Source: Acidobacteria bacterium UBA7540 (lineage in GTDB: Bacteria > Acidobacteriota > Terriglobia > UBA7540). Taken from it: a stretch of DNA of 33,360 nt. This document shows positions 1 to 7,682 of this stretch, piece by piece. The translations under genes and the position numbers were made by a program. The stretch's first letter is position 1, and every line of letters begins with the position of its first letter. The notes beneath the pieces were generated by a model. The model saw only the letters and a program-made list of their open reading frames with translations, made no database searches and was not told where the DNA came from. Location of the stretch: assembly GCA_002478145.1 (NCBI GenBank), contig DLMI01000040.1, forward strand, positions 1 to 33,360, given 5' to 3'.

Positions 1-49
1 GTAACTGGTATCCCTACCGCGACTGGGCAAGTCTGAAAGGGAGCGGAAA

Positions 50-352
50 GTGAGACGCGAGCAAAAAGGGCCGCGCGTCCAGCAGCGCTCGGTACAACAG
101 CAGCAACGGGATGCCGCGGCTCAAGGCAGAGCTTGGGTGAAGTGTACTTGCACTGGCTGCGGTGCCCAAGTGCCTGTCCACGTCAAATGGCGAAAGCCCT
201 TGGTCATGTGCAAGGAATGCCGTGCCAAGCGACGGCGTCGGCTCCTTGCCGCACACGCGCAAAGTTGCGCTAATAAAGCGCTGTCCCCTCGCATGCCAGC
301 AGGAGGGTGGCCCGTCGGTGGGGGTCTGCCGTCCCTGGGCAAGCGGCGATAG
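50..352 (+). CDS. Small zinc-ribbon protein (hypothetical)
   Basis: A 100-aa ORF with a GTG start, preceded by an AGGGAG ribosome binding site. The visible domain is one zinc-ribbon-like unit: C34-x2-C37-G, then a VPV/W/KPLVMC stretch, then C54-x2-C57, followed by a run of basic residues (RAKRRRR). This spacing resembles the short CxxCG...CxxC zinc-ribbon proteins common in soil bacteria, which probably bind nucleic acid or act as adaptors; no function is established. The N-terminus is rich in Gln and Arg and the C-terminal third is Pro/Gly-rich and low complexity, so the folded part is only about residues 30-65. The opposite strand is also open, but those frames show no motif. The gene stands alone before a MITE-like repeat. 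Confidence 0.45.
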   Translation: MRREQKGPRVQQRSVQQQQRDAAAQGRAWVKCTCTGCGAQVPVHVKWRKPLVMCKECRAKRRRRLLAAHAQSCANKALSPRMPAGGWPVGGGLPSLGKRR

Positions 353-447
353 TTTGTCTTCTGGCGCGGAACAGCCTGTGTTAGAGTCCCTATCTGGGTC
401 AGCACTTTCCTGTTCTGAATTCAATAGCAGCCATAATGGTGAGATTC

Positions 448-578
448 GCCGGGTGGCGCAGACATGCGGCAGTTTGCATGTCTGCGATGGATCGATGGCT
501 GATTGATGGTGATGAGGCCGCAGCGAGAGGAGCCGCGCAATTCGCAGGCATCACAAAACGATCTCTGCGCCACCCGCC
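448..578. repeat. MITE-like repeat, copy 1
   Basis: A roughly 130-bp element bounded by 15-bp imperfect terminal inverted repeats: 448-462 against 564-578, 14 of 15 complementary. Inside is a perfect 10-bp inverted repeat (GCAGACATGC 458-467, GCATGTCTGC 476-485). A second copy in the same orientation lies at about 2270-2400, with most of 445-560 closely matching 2267-2382. No ORF of its own is credible. It fills most of the gene-free stretch 353-687, which otherwise shows only a small hairpin (AGACCT/AGGTCT) near 655-675. Confidence 0.65.
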
Positions 579-687
579 AAGTCACGACACGCCGACAATT
601 CACCTGTCCCGCGGCCCGTGGGCAAGACCGAACGTCCCCCGCCCGAAAACCGGAGACCTTTGAAATCAGGTCTGCGCCTGCTACGCG

Positions 688-1197
688 CTAGGCGTCCCCT
701 GAGAACACGCCAGCCCGGTACCAGTCCATTTTCCTGTAGTCCACCGTCTCCGCCGCAACACCGTCGATCCGCAACAACTCAGCAAGAGACTCCATGTGTT
801 CAAATCCGCAAACGGCGAGGACATTCAATGCCTCTCCCCGGTTCTCCTTCAACTTGCAAAGCATGACTTGTTCGCGTTGGCTGTGCCAATGTCTCCTTTG
901 GGCTTCGCTAAAGTCCCCTTTCACATAGTCGTGCGGTATTCCGAGGCGGTCGAGATCATCTCGGGAGGCGTTAATATTCACCCACTGTATCCGGTGGGTT
1001 CCGGCGGATGCGCAAGCAGTCGTAATGTCGGGAAGTCCCCACTCCTCACCGACGAATTGGATCTTGCGTTCCTGAATGATCCTTTCGATCAATTCAGCGA
1101 AGTGCGCTTTCTGCGCCATAGCCTCCGGCGAATCCCCTCCGAGCCAATCTTGGTCCCTCGGTTGAATCCCGTCATTGCACCCGACGACATAAATCAT
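688..1197 (-). CDS. Hypothetical protein, possible TraB/EreA-like fold
   Basis: A 169-aa protein with an ATG start at 1197 and a weak AAGAAG ribosome binding site. I do not recognise it with certainty. It opens with a hydrophobic beta-strand and turn (MIYVVGCNDG), has an acidic EEWG around residue 52, and ends with a strand-turn-helix (LNVLAVCGFEHMESLAELL). This order of an N-terminal VVG strand, an internal Glu, and a late VCGxxH with a following helix is reminiscent of TraB/GumN/EreA-type domains; that is inference from pattern only. It is the last of three minus-strand ORFs between the two MITE-like repeats and may be cotranscribed with the start-less ORF and the GGCT-like gene. Confidence 0.55.
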   Translation of the reverse strand: MIYVVGCNDGIQPRDQDWLGGDSPEAMAQKAHFAELIERIIQERKIQFVGEEWGLPDITTACASAGTHRIQWVNINASRDDLDRLGIPHDYVKGDFSEAQRRHWHSQREQVMLCKLKENRGEALNVLAVCGFEHMESLAELLRIDGVAAETVDYRKMDWYRAGVFSGDA

Positions 1198-1232
1198 GGG
1201 CTTCTTTCCGTAAACCCCCTTTAGTGAATCAG

Positions 1233-1526
1233 TCAGCCTTGCTTGAGAAAGCTCGCAGTCTGGTTAGCCGGGCGACTCATTCCAATGCTCGATGATCCTG
1301 CCCAAGCCTCCACAAGATCCAAGAGTTCACCTACGGCTGAAAGAGCATTCTGGAACCCAGCATTGGCGCGCCTCCCACCATGAATGCCTTTGGGAGTGTG
1401 CTTAAGGCCGTTGACCTCATCACGGATCTCTTTGGTCTCACCATGGTTCCAGTTGTTGCTTGTCCATTTCCCATATAGCTCCTGTGCCGCACGCTCGCCC
1501 TCAGTTTGGTTCGAAAAGCGCCTCTG
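1233..1526 (-). pseudogene. Start-less ORF downstream of the GGCT-like gene
   Basis: This frame is open for 97 codons from just after a TAG at 1527-1529 to a TGA at 1233-1235. It has no ATG, GTG or TTG until near its C-terminus. The translation looks like real protein: a basic/acidic helical stretch (AAQELYGKW, TKEIRDEVNGLKHTPKG) followed by an amphipathic helix (ALSAVGELLDLVEAW). It overlaps the end of the GGCT-like gene in the +1 frame. It could be a gene fragment, a domain joined to that protein by a +1 frameshift (natural or an assembly error), or a gene with an unusual start. The RDEVNGLKH helix hints at HEPN-like helical proteins, but I would not name it. Confidence 0.4.
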
Positions 1527-2100
1527 CTAGCTTGTTGTCGGTCCAATCGGTTCTAGTGCAGATTCTTTTCCTTACTTCTGGCTGGATTTGTTCAGGCGCG
1601 TTTCGTATGTACTCCCTTGCGCGCTTTAGACAGTCCGCCGCTTCCTGTCGGCGTCGTTCGAGTTCCTCTAGATATCTGACCGCGTCCTCGCACGTAAATG
1701 CGTGGCCTCTCTTAACCTGCCAGTTTGTTGGTAGGTTAGTCCACACAACCGCGCCGACCTCACGCTTAAGCTTGAGCCACTCTCTAATCTTCCCTCTAAC
1801 CTTGTCCTGGCCACCCTCATCGTTCGTTTCCATTGAGGCGATGTGCGTCGCAGAACAGCCTTCCCGCTCGCGGAGATTGTCGAGCGCTTGCCGAAGATTG
1901 TCGTGCTCGCTAAGAGCCCAGTACGTTGTTTGTTCTTCGCAGCCTTCGTGTTCATGAATTACCAGGGTCAACCTCCCGTCTTCCGATATGCGGGCAAATT
2001 CGATTGGCAATCTCGGTCCGTCCCGATGCCACCTCGTCCGAATACGGAGTGATCCAGGACACCAGATTAAGGAACCCCAACCAATGACTGCAATGTTCAC
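1501..2100 (-). CDS. GGCT-like (gamma-glutamylcyclotransferase fold) hypothetical protein
   Basis: A 199-aa protein. I place the start at the GTG at 2098-2100 because a GGAGG sits 9 bases upstream and the conserved N-terminus starts there (MNIAVIGWGSLIW). An in-frame upstream extension to 2229 is low-complexity and probably not translated. The GWGSLIW loop corresponds to the substrate-binding YGSL-type loop of the AIG2/GGCT fold. It is followed by a GPxLPIEFxRISxDGRLTL region and a TYWALSEHDNLRQALDNLREREG stretch-like helix typical of a family of uncharacterised bacterial proteins. The C-terminal 60 residues are charged and helical. The substrate is unknown. A start-less ORF overlaps its stop codon. 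Confidence 0.7.
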   Translation of the reverse strand: MNIAVIGWGSLIWCPGSLRIRTRWHRDGPRLPIEFARISEDGRLTLVIHEHEGCEEQTTYWALSEHDNLRQALDNLREREGCSATHIASMETNDEGGQDKVRGKIREWLKLKREVGAVVWTNLPTNWQVKRGHAFTCEDAVRYLEELERRRQEAADCLKRAREYIRNAPEQIQPEVRKRICTRTDWTDNKLAEALFEPN

Positions 2101-2266
2101 TTTGAATGACCTCCATTCGCATTCCGACCTGATGTCAGCCCCGCCAGCGCCGAAACCCCACCAGTCAAAAACACCAACTGGTTTTAGTAAGCCACCAGAT
2201 TTTCTTCCGCGCGAACACCCAGATCTCATCGTTCCAACGGTGCTCGCTCAATTCCCTGAGATAGCT

Positions 2267-2400
2267 TTCGCCGGGTGGCGCAGACATACGGCAGTTTGCA
2301 CGCCTGCGATAGAACCGACGCCTGGCTGACGGTGATGAGGCCGCAGCGAGAGGAGCCGCGCAATTCGCAGACATCACAAAACCGTGTCTGAGCCGTCCGC
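2267..2400. repeat. MITE-like repeat, copy 2
   Basis: The second copy of the element at 448-578, in the same orientation. The 5' end (TTCGCCGGGTGGCGCAGACAT) and the core with GATGAGGCCGCAGCG are nearly identical to copy 1. The 3' terminal repeat is degenerate (GTCTGAGCCGTCCGC instead of GTCTGCGCCACCCGC), and the internal 10-bp palindrome is eroded. The rest of the gene-free stretch 2101-2491 holds only copies of a short ...CTCGGAATGACAT repeat at 2415-2467. Confidence 0.6.
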
Positions 2401-2414
2401 CGGCACAAGCCAGA

Positions 2415-2467
2415 GCGAGATTCCTCGCTTCGCTCGGAATGACATCTCGGCGGGCTCGGAATGACAT
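2415..2467. repeat. Dispersed GAGATTC...GGAATGACA repeat, degenerate copies
   Basis: Two tandem partial units ending CTCGGAATGACAT. They belong to the same family as the fuller copies at 4112-4153 and 24988-25030, here with CGCTTCGCTCGG in place of the CCCCGACAAGTCGGGG hairpin. Confidence 0.5.
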
Positions 2468-2491
2468 TCCGCCCCGAAAGGGGACTCTACA

Positions 2492-3880
2492 CTATGGGCG
2501 GCAGCGGCGGAAGAGCTGGGTGAGCAACTCCAGCGCCAAGTCCGACTCCTCGCGTGAAATGGTGAATGAGGGGGCCAGGGTGAAGACGTTCTTGTAGTAA
2601 CCTCCCACGTCCAGCACCAAGCCGTACTTACGCCCGGCAAACTCGAGGTCGCCCTTCAGGCCCTCGGCGAAAATGCGGTCAGTGAGATCGCGGTCCGGCG
2701 TGATGCCGTCCTCCTTGCAAACCTCGAGGCGCAGCGCCATCCCGAGGCCATCCACGTCTCCGATGATGCCCGGGAAGCGGCTTTGCAGTTCCTTGAGCCC
2801 GGCGAGGAAGTAGGCGCCTTTATCGTTCACCAACTTTTCGTAGTCTTCTTCCTCGAGCATCTTGAGCGTCTCGAGTGCCACTGCCGTGCCCAGCGTATTG
2901 GCAGAGAAAGTGGAGTGGGTGGAGCCGGGCGGGAAAAGCTCCGGCGTGATCAGTTCTTCGCGCGCCCAAATGCCGGAGATAGGATTCAGGCCGTTGGTTA
3001 GCGCCTTGCCAAAGACGATAATGTCCGGCGTAATGCCAAAATTCTCGATGGCCCAGAATTTGCCGGTGCGATAGAAGCCCATCTGAATTTCGTCATCGAC
3101 GATCAGGATCTTGCGCTGGTCGCAGGTTTCCTTGAGGCGTTGGAAGTAGTCCCGCGGCGGAATCACATAGCCGCCTGTCCCCTGCACCGCCTCGATATAA
3201 AAGGCGCCGTACTCGGCGCTCTGCGCCTTGGCGTCCCAAACGCCGTGATACTCATTATCGAACAGCCGGGAGAACTGGTCGTGGCAATACAGATTGCAGC
3301 TTTGAGGCTTCAGCCCGTAAATGCAGCGGAAGCAGTAGGGATAAAAGACGAACTGGGCGCGGTCCCCGAAGTGGCCGTAGCGGCGCCGGTAGCGGTAGCT
3401 GGAAGTGATGGCGGAAGCGCCGAGCGTCCTTCCGTGATAGCCGCCCATAAAAGCGAACATCAAGTTCTTGCCGGTATAATTCCGAACAATCTTCAGCGAG
3501 TCCTCAATGGCCTGCGAGCCGCCTACGTTGAATTGGACCCGCCCTTTCACTCCGAACCGTTTCTCGCAGTATTGAGCGATGCGCGCCGCCACTTCCACCT
3601 TCTCCGCGTGCAGGTACTGACAGGCAAGCTGGGGGAGCCGGTCCAGTTGCTGCTTCAACGCCTCGCCCAACCTGCGATTCTTGTAGCCGAAGCTTGCCGC
3701 CGAATACCACATCTGGAGATCGAGATAGGGCGTGCCGTGCTCGTCGTAAAGGTAGATGCCCTCACAATCGACAAAAACCTTGGGAGGGTCGAGGTAATGG
3801 ACCGTATCACCGAAGGAGCAATATTTCCTTTCGAGTTCCAACAGCTCTGTGGTTCTCGTGGATGCGCCGGAAATCGTCAA
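2492..3880 (-). CDS. Class III (PLP-dependent) aminotransferase
   Basis: A 462-aa fold-type I, class III aminotransferase of the aspartate/4-aminobutyrate/acetylornithine branch, transferring an amino group from an amino donor to an aldehyde or keto acceptor. The PLP lysine is K292 (VFGKALTNG). The cofactor aspartate lies in VDDEIQMGF (about residue 263), and the GGYHGRTLG glycine-rich loop is near 146-154. A four-cysteine insertion (C183, C186, C195, C199) follows the phosphate-binding region; a CxxC in this neighbourhood holds an iron-sulfur cluster in mammalian GABA transaminase, so metal binding is possible. It starts at ATG 3880. It is the last gene of the minus-strand acyl-chain cluster, suggesting that it installs an amine on a lipid or polyketide-like intermediate. 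The actual substrate is unknown. Confidence 0.85.
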   Translation of the reverse strand: MTISGASTRTTELLELERKYCSFGDTVHYLDPPKVFVDCEGIYLYDEHGTPYLDLQMWYSAASFGYKNRRLGEALKQQLDRLPQLACQYLHAEKVEVAARIAQYCEKRFGVKGRVQFNVGGSQAIEDSLKIVRNYTGKNLMFAFMGGYHGRTLGASAITSSYRYRRRYGHFGDRAQFVFYPYCFRCIYGLKPQSCNLYCHDQFSRLFDNEYHGVWDAKAQSAEYGAFYIEAVQGTGGYVIPPRDYFQRLKETCDQRKILIVDDEIQMGFYRTGKFWAIENFGITPDIIVFGKALTNGLNPISGIWAREELITPELFPPGSTHSTFSANTLGTAVALETLKMLEEEDYEKLVNDKGAYFLAGLKELQSRFPGIIGDVDGLGMALRLEVCKEDGITPDRDLTDRIFAEGLKGDLEFAGRKYGLVLDVGGYYKNVFTLAPSFTISREESDLALELLTQLFRRCRP

Positions 3881-3907
3881 TGGATTATTGCCTCCGCGGA
3901 AGAATGA

Positions 3908-3950
3908 GGTCGACGGTTGGCAGTCGACAGTCGAAAGTTGAAGGTCAAGA
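3908..3950. repeat. Short-word array upstream of the aminotransferase gene
   Basis: A run of imperfect 7-9 bp words of the AGTCGA/AGTTGA/GGTCAA type. It is weaker than the other gene-boundary arrays in this window, and no clear reverse-complement partner exists in the same spacer. Confidence 0.4.
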
Positions 3951-4009
3951 GCAAAAGCCTGTCATTCTGATCCCGCCACTCAAGGAGAATGGCGGGGAAC
4001 TGGTTCTTT

Positions 4010-4039
4010 GCCCTCTCCGAGGGGAGAGGGCTGTTTTTT
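4010..4039 (+). terminator. Hairpin plus T-run
   Basis: A 9-bp stem GCCCTCTCC / GGAGAGGGC with a 4-nt loop, followed by TGTTTTTT. It reads as an intrinsic terminator on the plus strand, but no plus-strand gene lies upstream. It may instead be a copy of the CCCTCTCC...GGAGAGGG dispersed hairpin. Confidence 0.35.
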
Positions 4040-4111
4040 GACTTCTGCCTCCCGTGTCCCGCCGAAGATATGGGTACGTCAGCTCAACGGAGGAGGGAAG
4101 CCAACAACTGC

Positions 4112-4153
4112 AGAGATCCTTCGCCCCGACAAGTCGGGGCTCAGGATGACATT
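4112..4153. repeat. Dispersed repeat with CCCCGAC/GTCGGGG hairpin
   Basis: A unit of the form GAGATCCTTCG, the hairpin CCCCGACAAGTCGGGG, then CTCAGGATGACATT. It is almost identical to 24988-25030. The remaining part of the gene-free stretch 3881-4203 holds the word array and hairpin listed separately, an 8-bp direct repeat CCCTCAGG, and a run of nine C at 4182-4190. Confidence 0.6.
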
Positions 4154-4203
4154 CCCTCAGGAGGGCGCTCCCTCAGGTTGACCCCCCCCCACGACGACCC
4201 TGC

Positions 4204-4998
4204 CTAGTCAAGAGGCGATGATTGAACCCTGAGGGCCGCCAGCCTGGCCTTCCGACTTTGAGCGTTCGACTTCGTGCTCCTAACACCTTCCTTCGCCGCC
4301 TCTTCTGGACCAATCAACAGAGCGATGGCCTGCTCGACTTCCGCAAAGGTATCGAAGGGGTGGCACGCCTTGCCGTGCTCCTGGCAATAGGCGAGCAACT
4401 GTCGCTTGGCAAAGACCACGTCCGCCTCATCGACGGCAAACCGGTCGGAGAGCCCATCACCCACGAAGATGACGGGATGCTTTCCCTTGCCGAGCCGCCG
4501 AATCAGTGCCGCTTTGCAGGTGGCGCACCCATGCTCGCAGGGCGGCGCCGAATGAGGGAAGGAGGGTATCAGGCGGCGGCCTTCCAGCCGCAGCGCACTC
4601 GAGAACATATGGATGCCGTTTCGGACCGGCCCGTCCACGCCAGCCCGCTTCAGGATTCGCGCGATCACATAGTCGAACCCCTCACTCAGCACGTAGAGTG
4701 GAATGCCTCGCTTGCGGGTGAAGCGGCAGAAGCCGGTAAAGGCCGGATCAATGGGAACCGCGTCAATTAAGGCGTCGAGTTCCTGCGCCGAGGTGTCCAC
4801 GAGCGCGATCTGCCGCTCCAGGCACTCGCGCGAACCGATCGATCCACGCGTCCACGCCTGTTCGACCTCCTGCCAGGAAGGGTGCGCCAGTTGCGCCAGG
4901 ATCTGGTCCGTTACATCGAGTTGAGTGATCGTCCCGTCAAAGTCGACAAAGACAATTGGGTCGCCGCGGTTCGGTTCTGGTCGTCTTCGAGTAATCAT
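4204..4998 (-). CDS. HAD-superfamily phosphatase, MtnX/phosphoserine-phosphatase-like
   Basis: A 264-aa haloacid dehalogenase-like phosphohydrolase. Motif I is D19-F-D21-G-T-I-T (nucleophile D19, acid/base D21), motif II is the serine in YVLSEG (S104), and motif III is the GDGLSDRFAVDEAD stretch (D180, D184). The helical cap between motifs I and II fits the HAD-IB group with MtnX and phosphoserine phosphatase. It hydrolyses a small phosphomonoester. The C-terminal 30 residues are basic and low complexity. It lies between the ligase and aminotransferase genes of the acyl-chain cluster, so a phosphorylated head-group intermediate is a plausible substrate. That is inference; true methionine-salvage partners are absent from the window. 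Confidence 0.8.
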   Translation of the reverse strand: MITRRRPEPNRGDPIVFVDFDGTITQLDVTDQILAQLAHPSWQEVEQAWTRGSIGSRECLERQIALVDTSAQELDALIDAVPIDPAFTGFCRFTRKRGIPLYVLSEGFDYVIARILKRAGVDGPVRNGIHMFSSALRLEGRRLIPSFPHSAPPCEHGCATCKAALIRRLGKGKHPVIFVGDGLSDRFAVDEADVVFAKRQLLAYCQEHGKACHPFDTFAEVEQAIALLIGPEEAAKEGVRSTKSNAQSRKARLAALRVQSSPLD

Positions 4999-5003
4999 CG
5001 TAA

Positions 5004-5099
5004 GTACCGTAGGTGGTAGATCGTAGGTGGTAGGTGGGGGGAAGCAAATGCATCGTCCGCTGCCCTACCTACGACCTACCGCCTACTACCTACTATCCC
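5004..5099. repeat. Inverted gene-boundary arrays, word GTAGGTGG / CCACCTAC
   Basis: 5004-5039 contains repeats of GTAGGTGGTA, and 5063-5099 contains the complementary CTACCTAC words, so the spacer folds on itself. The minus-strand ligase gene ends with its TAG (5093-5095) inside the right arm: read on that strand, TAG is directly followed by TAGGTAGTAGG. A one-sided array with the same word occurs at 21930-21954. Confidence 0.75.
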
Positions 5100-6409
5100 T
5101 TCCTCTCATCCACCAGCCGACGGGGTTTCCTTCCTTGCTCCAAGCCTCCCGGTGGGAAGATGCGAAACTCGAGCCGGCACATACCGCAGAGGCAGTTCGC
5201 CCAAACGTCCGGGTAGCGAGCTTCGAGGTTCTTGCGGACGGCGTTTTCAACCGTCGCGGGGTTAATGCCGTTCGTCAACTGTAGTCGGAATTCCAGGATG
5301 TCGTGGATGCCTTCTTGCCGGACCGCTACCTGCCAATTTTCGGAAACCCCCTCCACGTCGTGGAGCACGCGCTCGAAGATTTCAGGGTACATGTTCCCGG
5401 CGCCCATCACCACCATTTCGTCGCGCCGGCCGTGGATCTTGGCAATGCGGCGGAGGGTGGCGCCGCAGGGGCAGGGTTCCTCCAGGAACCTTGTCACATC
5501 ACGCACGCGGTAGCGGATCAGCGGCATGGTGTGCCGCGAAAGCGTGGTCACCACGAGTTCGCCATAACCCTCGGGGTCGGGATCCACAATTTCGAAAAGG
5601 AAGTTGTACTCATCCACGTGATAGCCATCGCGCCGCAGGCACTCCACTCCCGCTCCGCCACCCTGCTCGGTGGATCCGTAGCCGAGGATCACAGGACACT
5701 TCCAGACGCTCTCGACGTAGTTCCGATAAACCTCCGTCATGCGGTCGCCGCCGGCAAAGATCAACTTGAGTGGAAAGATGCCTTCCTTTTCCGCCATCTC
5801 GCTCAAGCTCACCAGCCAAGTTGGGTCGGCGGCAATGACGTTGTACTTGTAAAGAGGCATTCGCGAATAGACTTCGCGCGGGTGCGGCTTGCCGATCGCC
5901 GAACAGAAAACTCCCATGCGCTTGCAAGCGAAAAATGTGACCCAGCTACTGATCCAATACCCTGCGTCGAAAGTGCAGACTATCCGGTCGCCCGGCCGCA
6001 CTCCGTTCTCCCACATCGCCGCAGCCTCGTAACGGGCCGTGAACTCCAACTCGTCGTAAGTGAAATAAACGCGCTTGGGGCCTCCGGAGGTGCCGGTGGT
6101 TTCAAACACCAGTTGTGGTTCCCGGCAGATGAAATCTTCCGCCGGCAGGTTGCGCAAGTCCTCGGGGGTGGTGAAGATGTCCCCCAAATCTTCCGGGCGG
6201 CGGACGCCGCCCGGCTCAATACCGTTTTCCCGCAGCTTGCGCTGCAAGAACTTCTGGCGCCGTGCCGCGTAGCGCACCAACTCGCGAAACGAATCACGCT
6301 GGAGACCCTGGATCACCGGACGCGGAAGGTGTTTCCCCCAGCGAACGAGGCCGGGGGCAGATTCGCCGATCACGACACGCTCAACGATCTTGCGGATGCT
6401 GGATAGCAT
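5093..6409 (-). CDS. PaaK/CapK-like adenylate-forming ligase
   Basis: A 438-aa member of the phenylacetate-CoA ligase/coenzyme F390 synthetase group (ANL superfamily), expected to activate a carboxylic acid as acyl-AMP. The P-loop is TTGTSGGPK (residues 104-112), the adenine/acid-binding motif is GYGSTEQGGG, and the hinge region contains LIRYRVRDVTRF. A CPCG element follows, as in PaaK relatives, and the C-terminal small domain begins around GRRDEMVV. There is no carrier or reductase domain. In this cluster it could load an acyl or aryl acid onto the neighbouring ACP or onto an amine/sugar acceptor (inference). It starts at ATG 6409. It is separated from the GT gene by a short-word array, and its own TAG stop is part of another. 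Confidence 0.85.
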   Translation of the reverse strand: MLSSIRKIVERVVIGESAPGLVRWGKHLPRPVIQGLQRDSFRELVRYAARRQKFLQRKLRENGIEPGGVRRPEDLGDIFTTPEDLRNLPAEDFICREPQLVFETTGTSGGPKRVYFTYDELEFTARYEAAAMWENGVRPGDRIVCTFDAGYWISSWVTFFACKRMGVFCSAIGKPHPREVYSRMPLYKYNVIAADPTWLVSLSEMAEKEGIFPLKLIFAGGDRMTEVYRNYVESVWKCPVILGYGSTEQGGGAGVECLRRDGYHVDEYNFLFEIVDPDPEGYGELVVTTLSRHTMPLIRYRVRDVTRFLEEPCPCGATLRRIAKIHGRRDEMVVMGAGNMYPEIFERVLHDVEGVSENWQVAVRQEGIHDILEFRLQLTNGINPATVENAVRKNLEARYPDVWANCLCGMCRLEFRIFPPGGLEQGRKPRRLVDERKG

Positions 6410-6484
6410 TTTCAGTTATCAGTTATCAGTCATCAGTCATCAGTTCACGAAACACTGACAACTGAAAACTGATGACTGACTACT
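6410..6484. repeat. Inverted gene-boundary arrays, word CAGTTAT / ACTGA
   Basis: The left arm 6410-6446 is made of CAGTTAT/CAGTCAT words. The right arm 6453-6484 has complementary ACTGA words. The arrays fill the spacer between the glycosyltransferase stop (6489) and the ligase start (6409), leaving almost no other sequence. Confidence 0.75.
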
Positions 6485-6488
6485 TCCC

Positions 6489-7676
6489 TCACATCAGATA
6501 CGTCGATTCCCCGGAACGCGACTGCGGGGTGGCCAGCAGGTCGATGTAGGTGCTCTTTTCAAGCAGCGCCCGGCTAACCTGCGCGATGGCATGGGCGGCA
6601 TCAGGCCGGGACAAATCCCTCTGCCGGCGGCTCATCTCGGCGGGGTTCTCCGGCTTGCTGAGCATGCGCGTTACGAGCTGGGGAATTTCCTGCAGAGTTT
6701 TAGCCTGGACTGCCACGCCTTGCTGCTCGAGGTAACGGACGTGCCGCTGTTCCGGTCCTGGAATGGGATGGGTCACGATCATGGGCAGCCCGGCCGAGAG
6801 CGCTTCCGCGGTGGTCAGCCCACCCGGCTTGGTGATCAGAAGGTCTGCCACTGCCATCAACTCCGGAATGGTATCCACCCAGCCAAAAACCCGCAGGTCA
6901 AGCGTGACCTTGCGCCGCAAAAGCTCCAGGGCCTGCCTTAGCTTGCGGTTGTGACCGGCCACCGCCAGTACCTGGAGAGGAAACCCGCACAACTCCAGGT
7001 TTTCGACAATGGCGTCCAGCGGCGCCGGCCCCATTCCCCCACCCATCACCAGCACGATAGGTCGCTGGCCGTCCAATCTCAGGGCGCGCAGAAGCTCGGT
7101 CTTGTCCAATGGGATGCCAAAAACCGGATCAACGGGAATGCCACAAACTAGAATCCGGTTGGGCGAGATTCCCCAGTGTACAAGCTGAGACCGCGCCTCC
7201 TCGCTGGCTACACAATAGACATCGACTTCCGGCTGCACCCAGGGAGGCTCAGCCTGAAAATCAGTTTGGACAGCCAGAATGGGGGCGTAAAACCAGCCTT
7301 CGCGCTTGCCGAGAGCGGCGATCTCCAGCGCGCCGATTTCGTTGGCGATAACCAGATGAGGAGCGTAGGCTTTGAGCTGCTCGAGGACTTCCCTGCACCC
7401 GTGCCGAAATACCCAGCGCGGGGCCGTGGCGCTGTGGAGTTTCTTCTGCCGGCGCTCGAATAACCACCGCCAGAGACCCGGCGCGCGGCGAAGCAACCAC
7501 CAGTAGGGGCGAACGTACAGCGTGAGGAACCAGGAGCGCGCCACTTTCAAGGCGTCCAGCAGGCGGACTTCGACAGGATCAATGCAATCGTAGAGCGCGC
7601 GCTGGACGACTTCCGCGGCGCGGACATGCCCGGCGCCGACGCCCAACGTCAAAATGAAAATCCGTTTCGAGTTCAC
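6489..7676 (-). CDS. GT28-type glycosyltransferase (MGDG synthase/processive diacylglycerol glucosyltransferase-like)
   Basis: A 395-aa GT-B fold enzyme. The N-terminal loop LGVGAGHVRAA (residues 11-21) is the GAGH signature of the MGDG synthase/UgtP/MurG-like group. The C-terminal domain carries VLVMGGGMGP and the nucleotide-sugar binding run LLITKPGGLTTAEALSAGLP, with HPIPGPEQ after it. A basic hydrophobic stretch near residues 48-75 (RSWFLTLYVRPYWWLLRR) suits a membrane-interface enzyme. The probable role is transfer of a sugar from a UDP-sugar to a lipid acceptor; donor and acceptor are not known. The start is GTG at 7676 without a strong ribosome binding site. It sits between ketosynthase and ligase genes, which supports a glycolipid product. 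Confidence 0.85.
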   Translation of the reverse strand: MNSKRIFILTLGVGAGHVRAAEVVQRALYDCIDPVEVRLLDALKVARSWFLTLYVRPYWWLLRRAPGLWRWLFERRQKKLHSATAPRWVFRHGCREVLEQLKAYAPHLVIANEIGALEIAALGKREGWFYAPILAVQTDFQAEPPWVQPEVDVYCVASEEARSQLVHWGISPNRILVCGIPVDPVFGIPLDKTELLRALRLDGQRPIVLVMGGGMGPAPLDAIVENLELCGFPLQVLAVAGHNRKLRQALELLRRKVTLDLRVFGWVDTIPELMAVADLLITKPGGLTTAEALSAGLPMIVTHPIPGPEQRHVRYLEQQGVAVQAKTLQEIPQLVTRMLSKPENPAEMSRRQRDLSRPDAAHAIAQVSRALLEKSTYIDLLATPQSRSGESTYLM

Positions 7677-7682
7677 AAAAGC

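Noticed and set aside
1331..1546. 71-aa minus-strand ORF at the end of the GGCT-like gene
   Set aside because: It is a shadow frame; the neighbouring start-less frame has a far more protein-like composition.
2101..2229. N-terminal extension of the GGCT-like gene
   Set aside because: The conserved start with GGAGG is at 2100; the extra 43 residues are low complexity with no start support.
5004..5099. CRISPR-like array
   Set aside because: Units are 7-9 bp, imperfect and without spacers of constant length, and they are paired in inverted orientation; no cas gene is present.
5303..6406. 367-aa antisense ORF across the ligase
   Set aside because: Mirror frame; the minus strand carries the complete adenylating-enzyme motifs.
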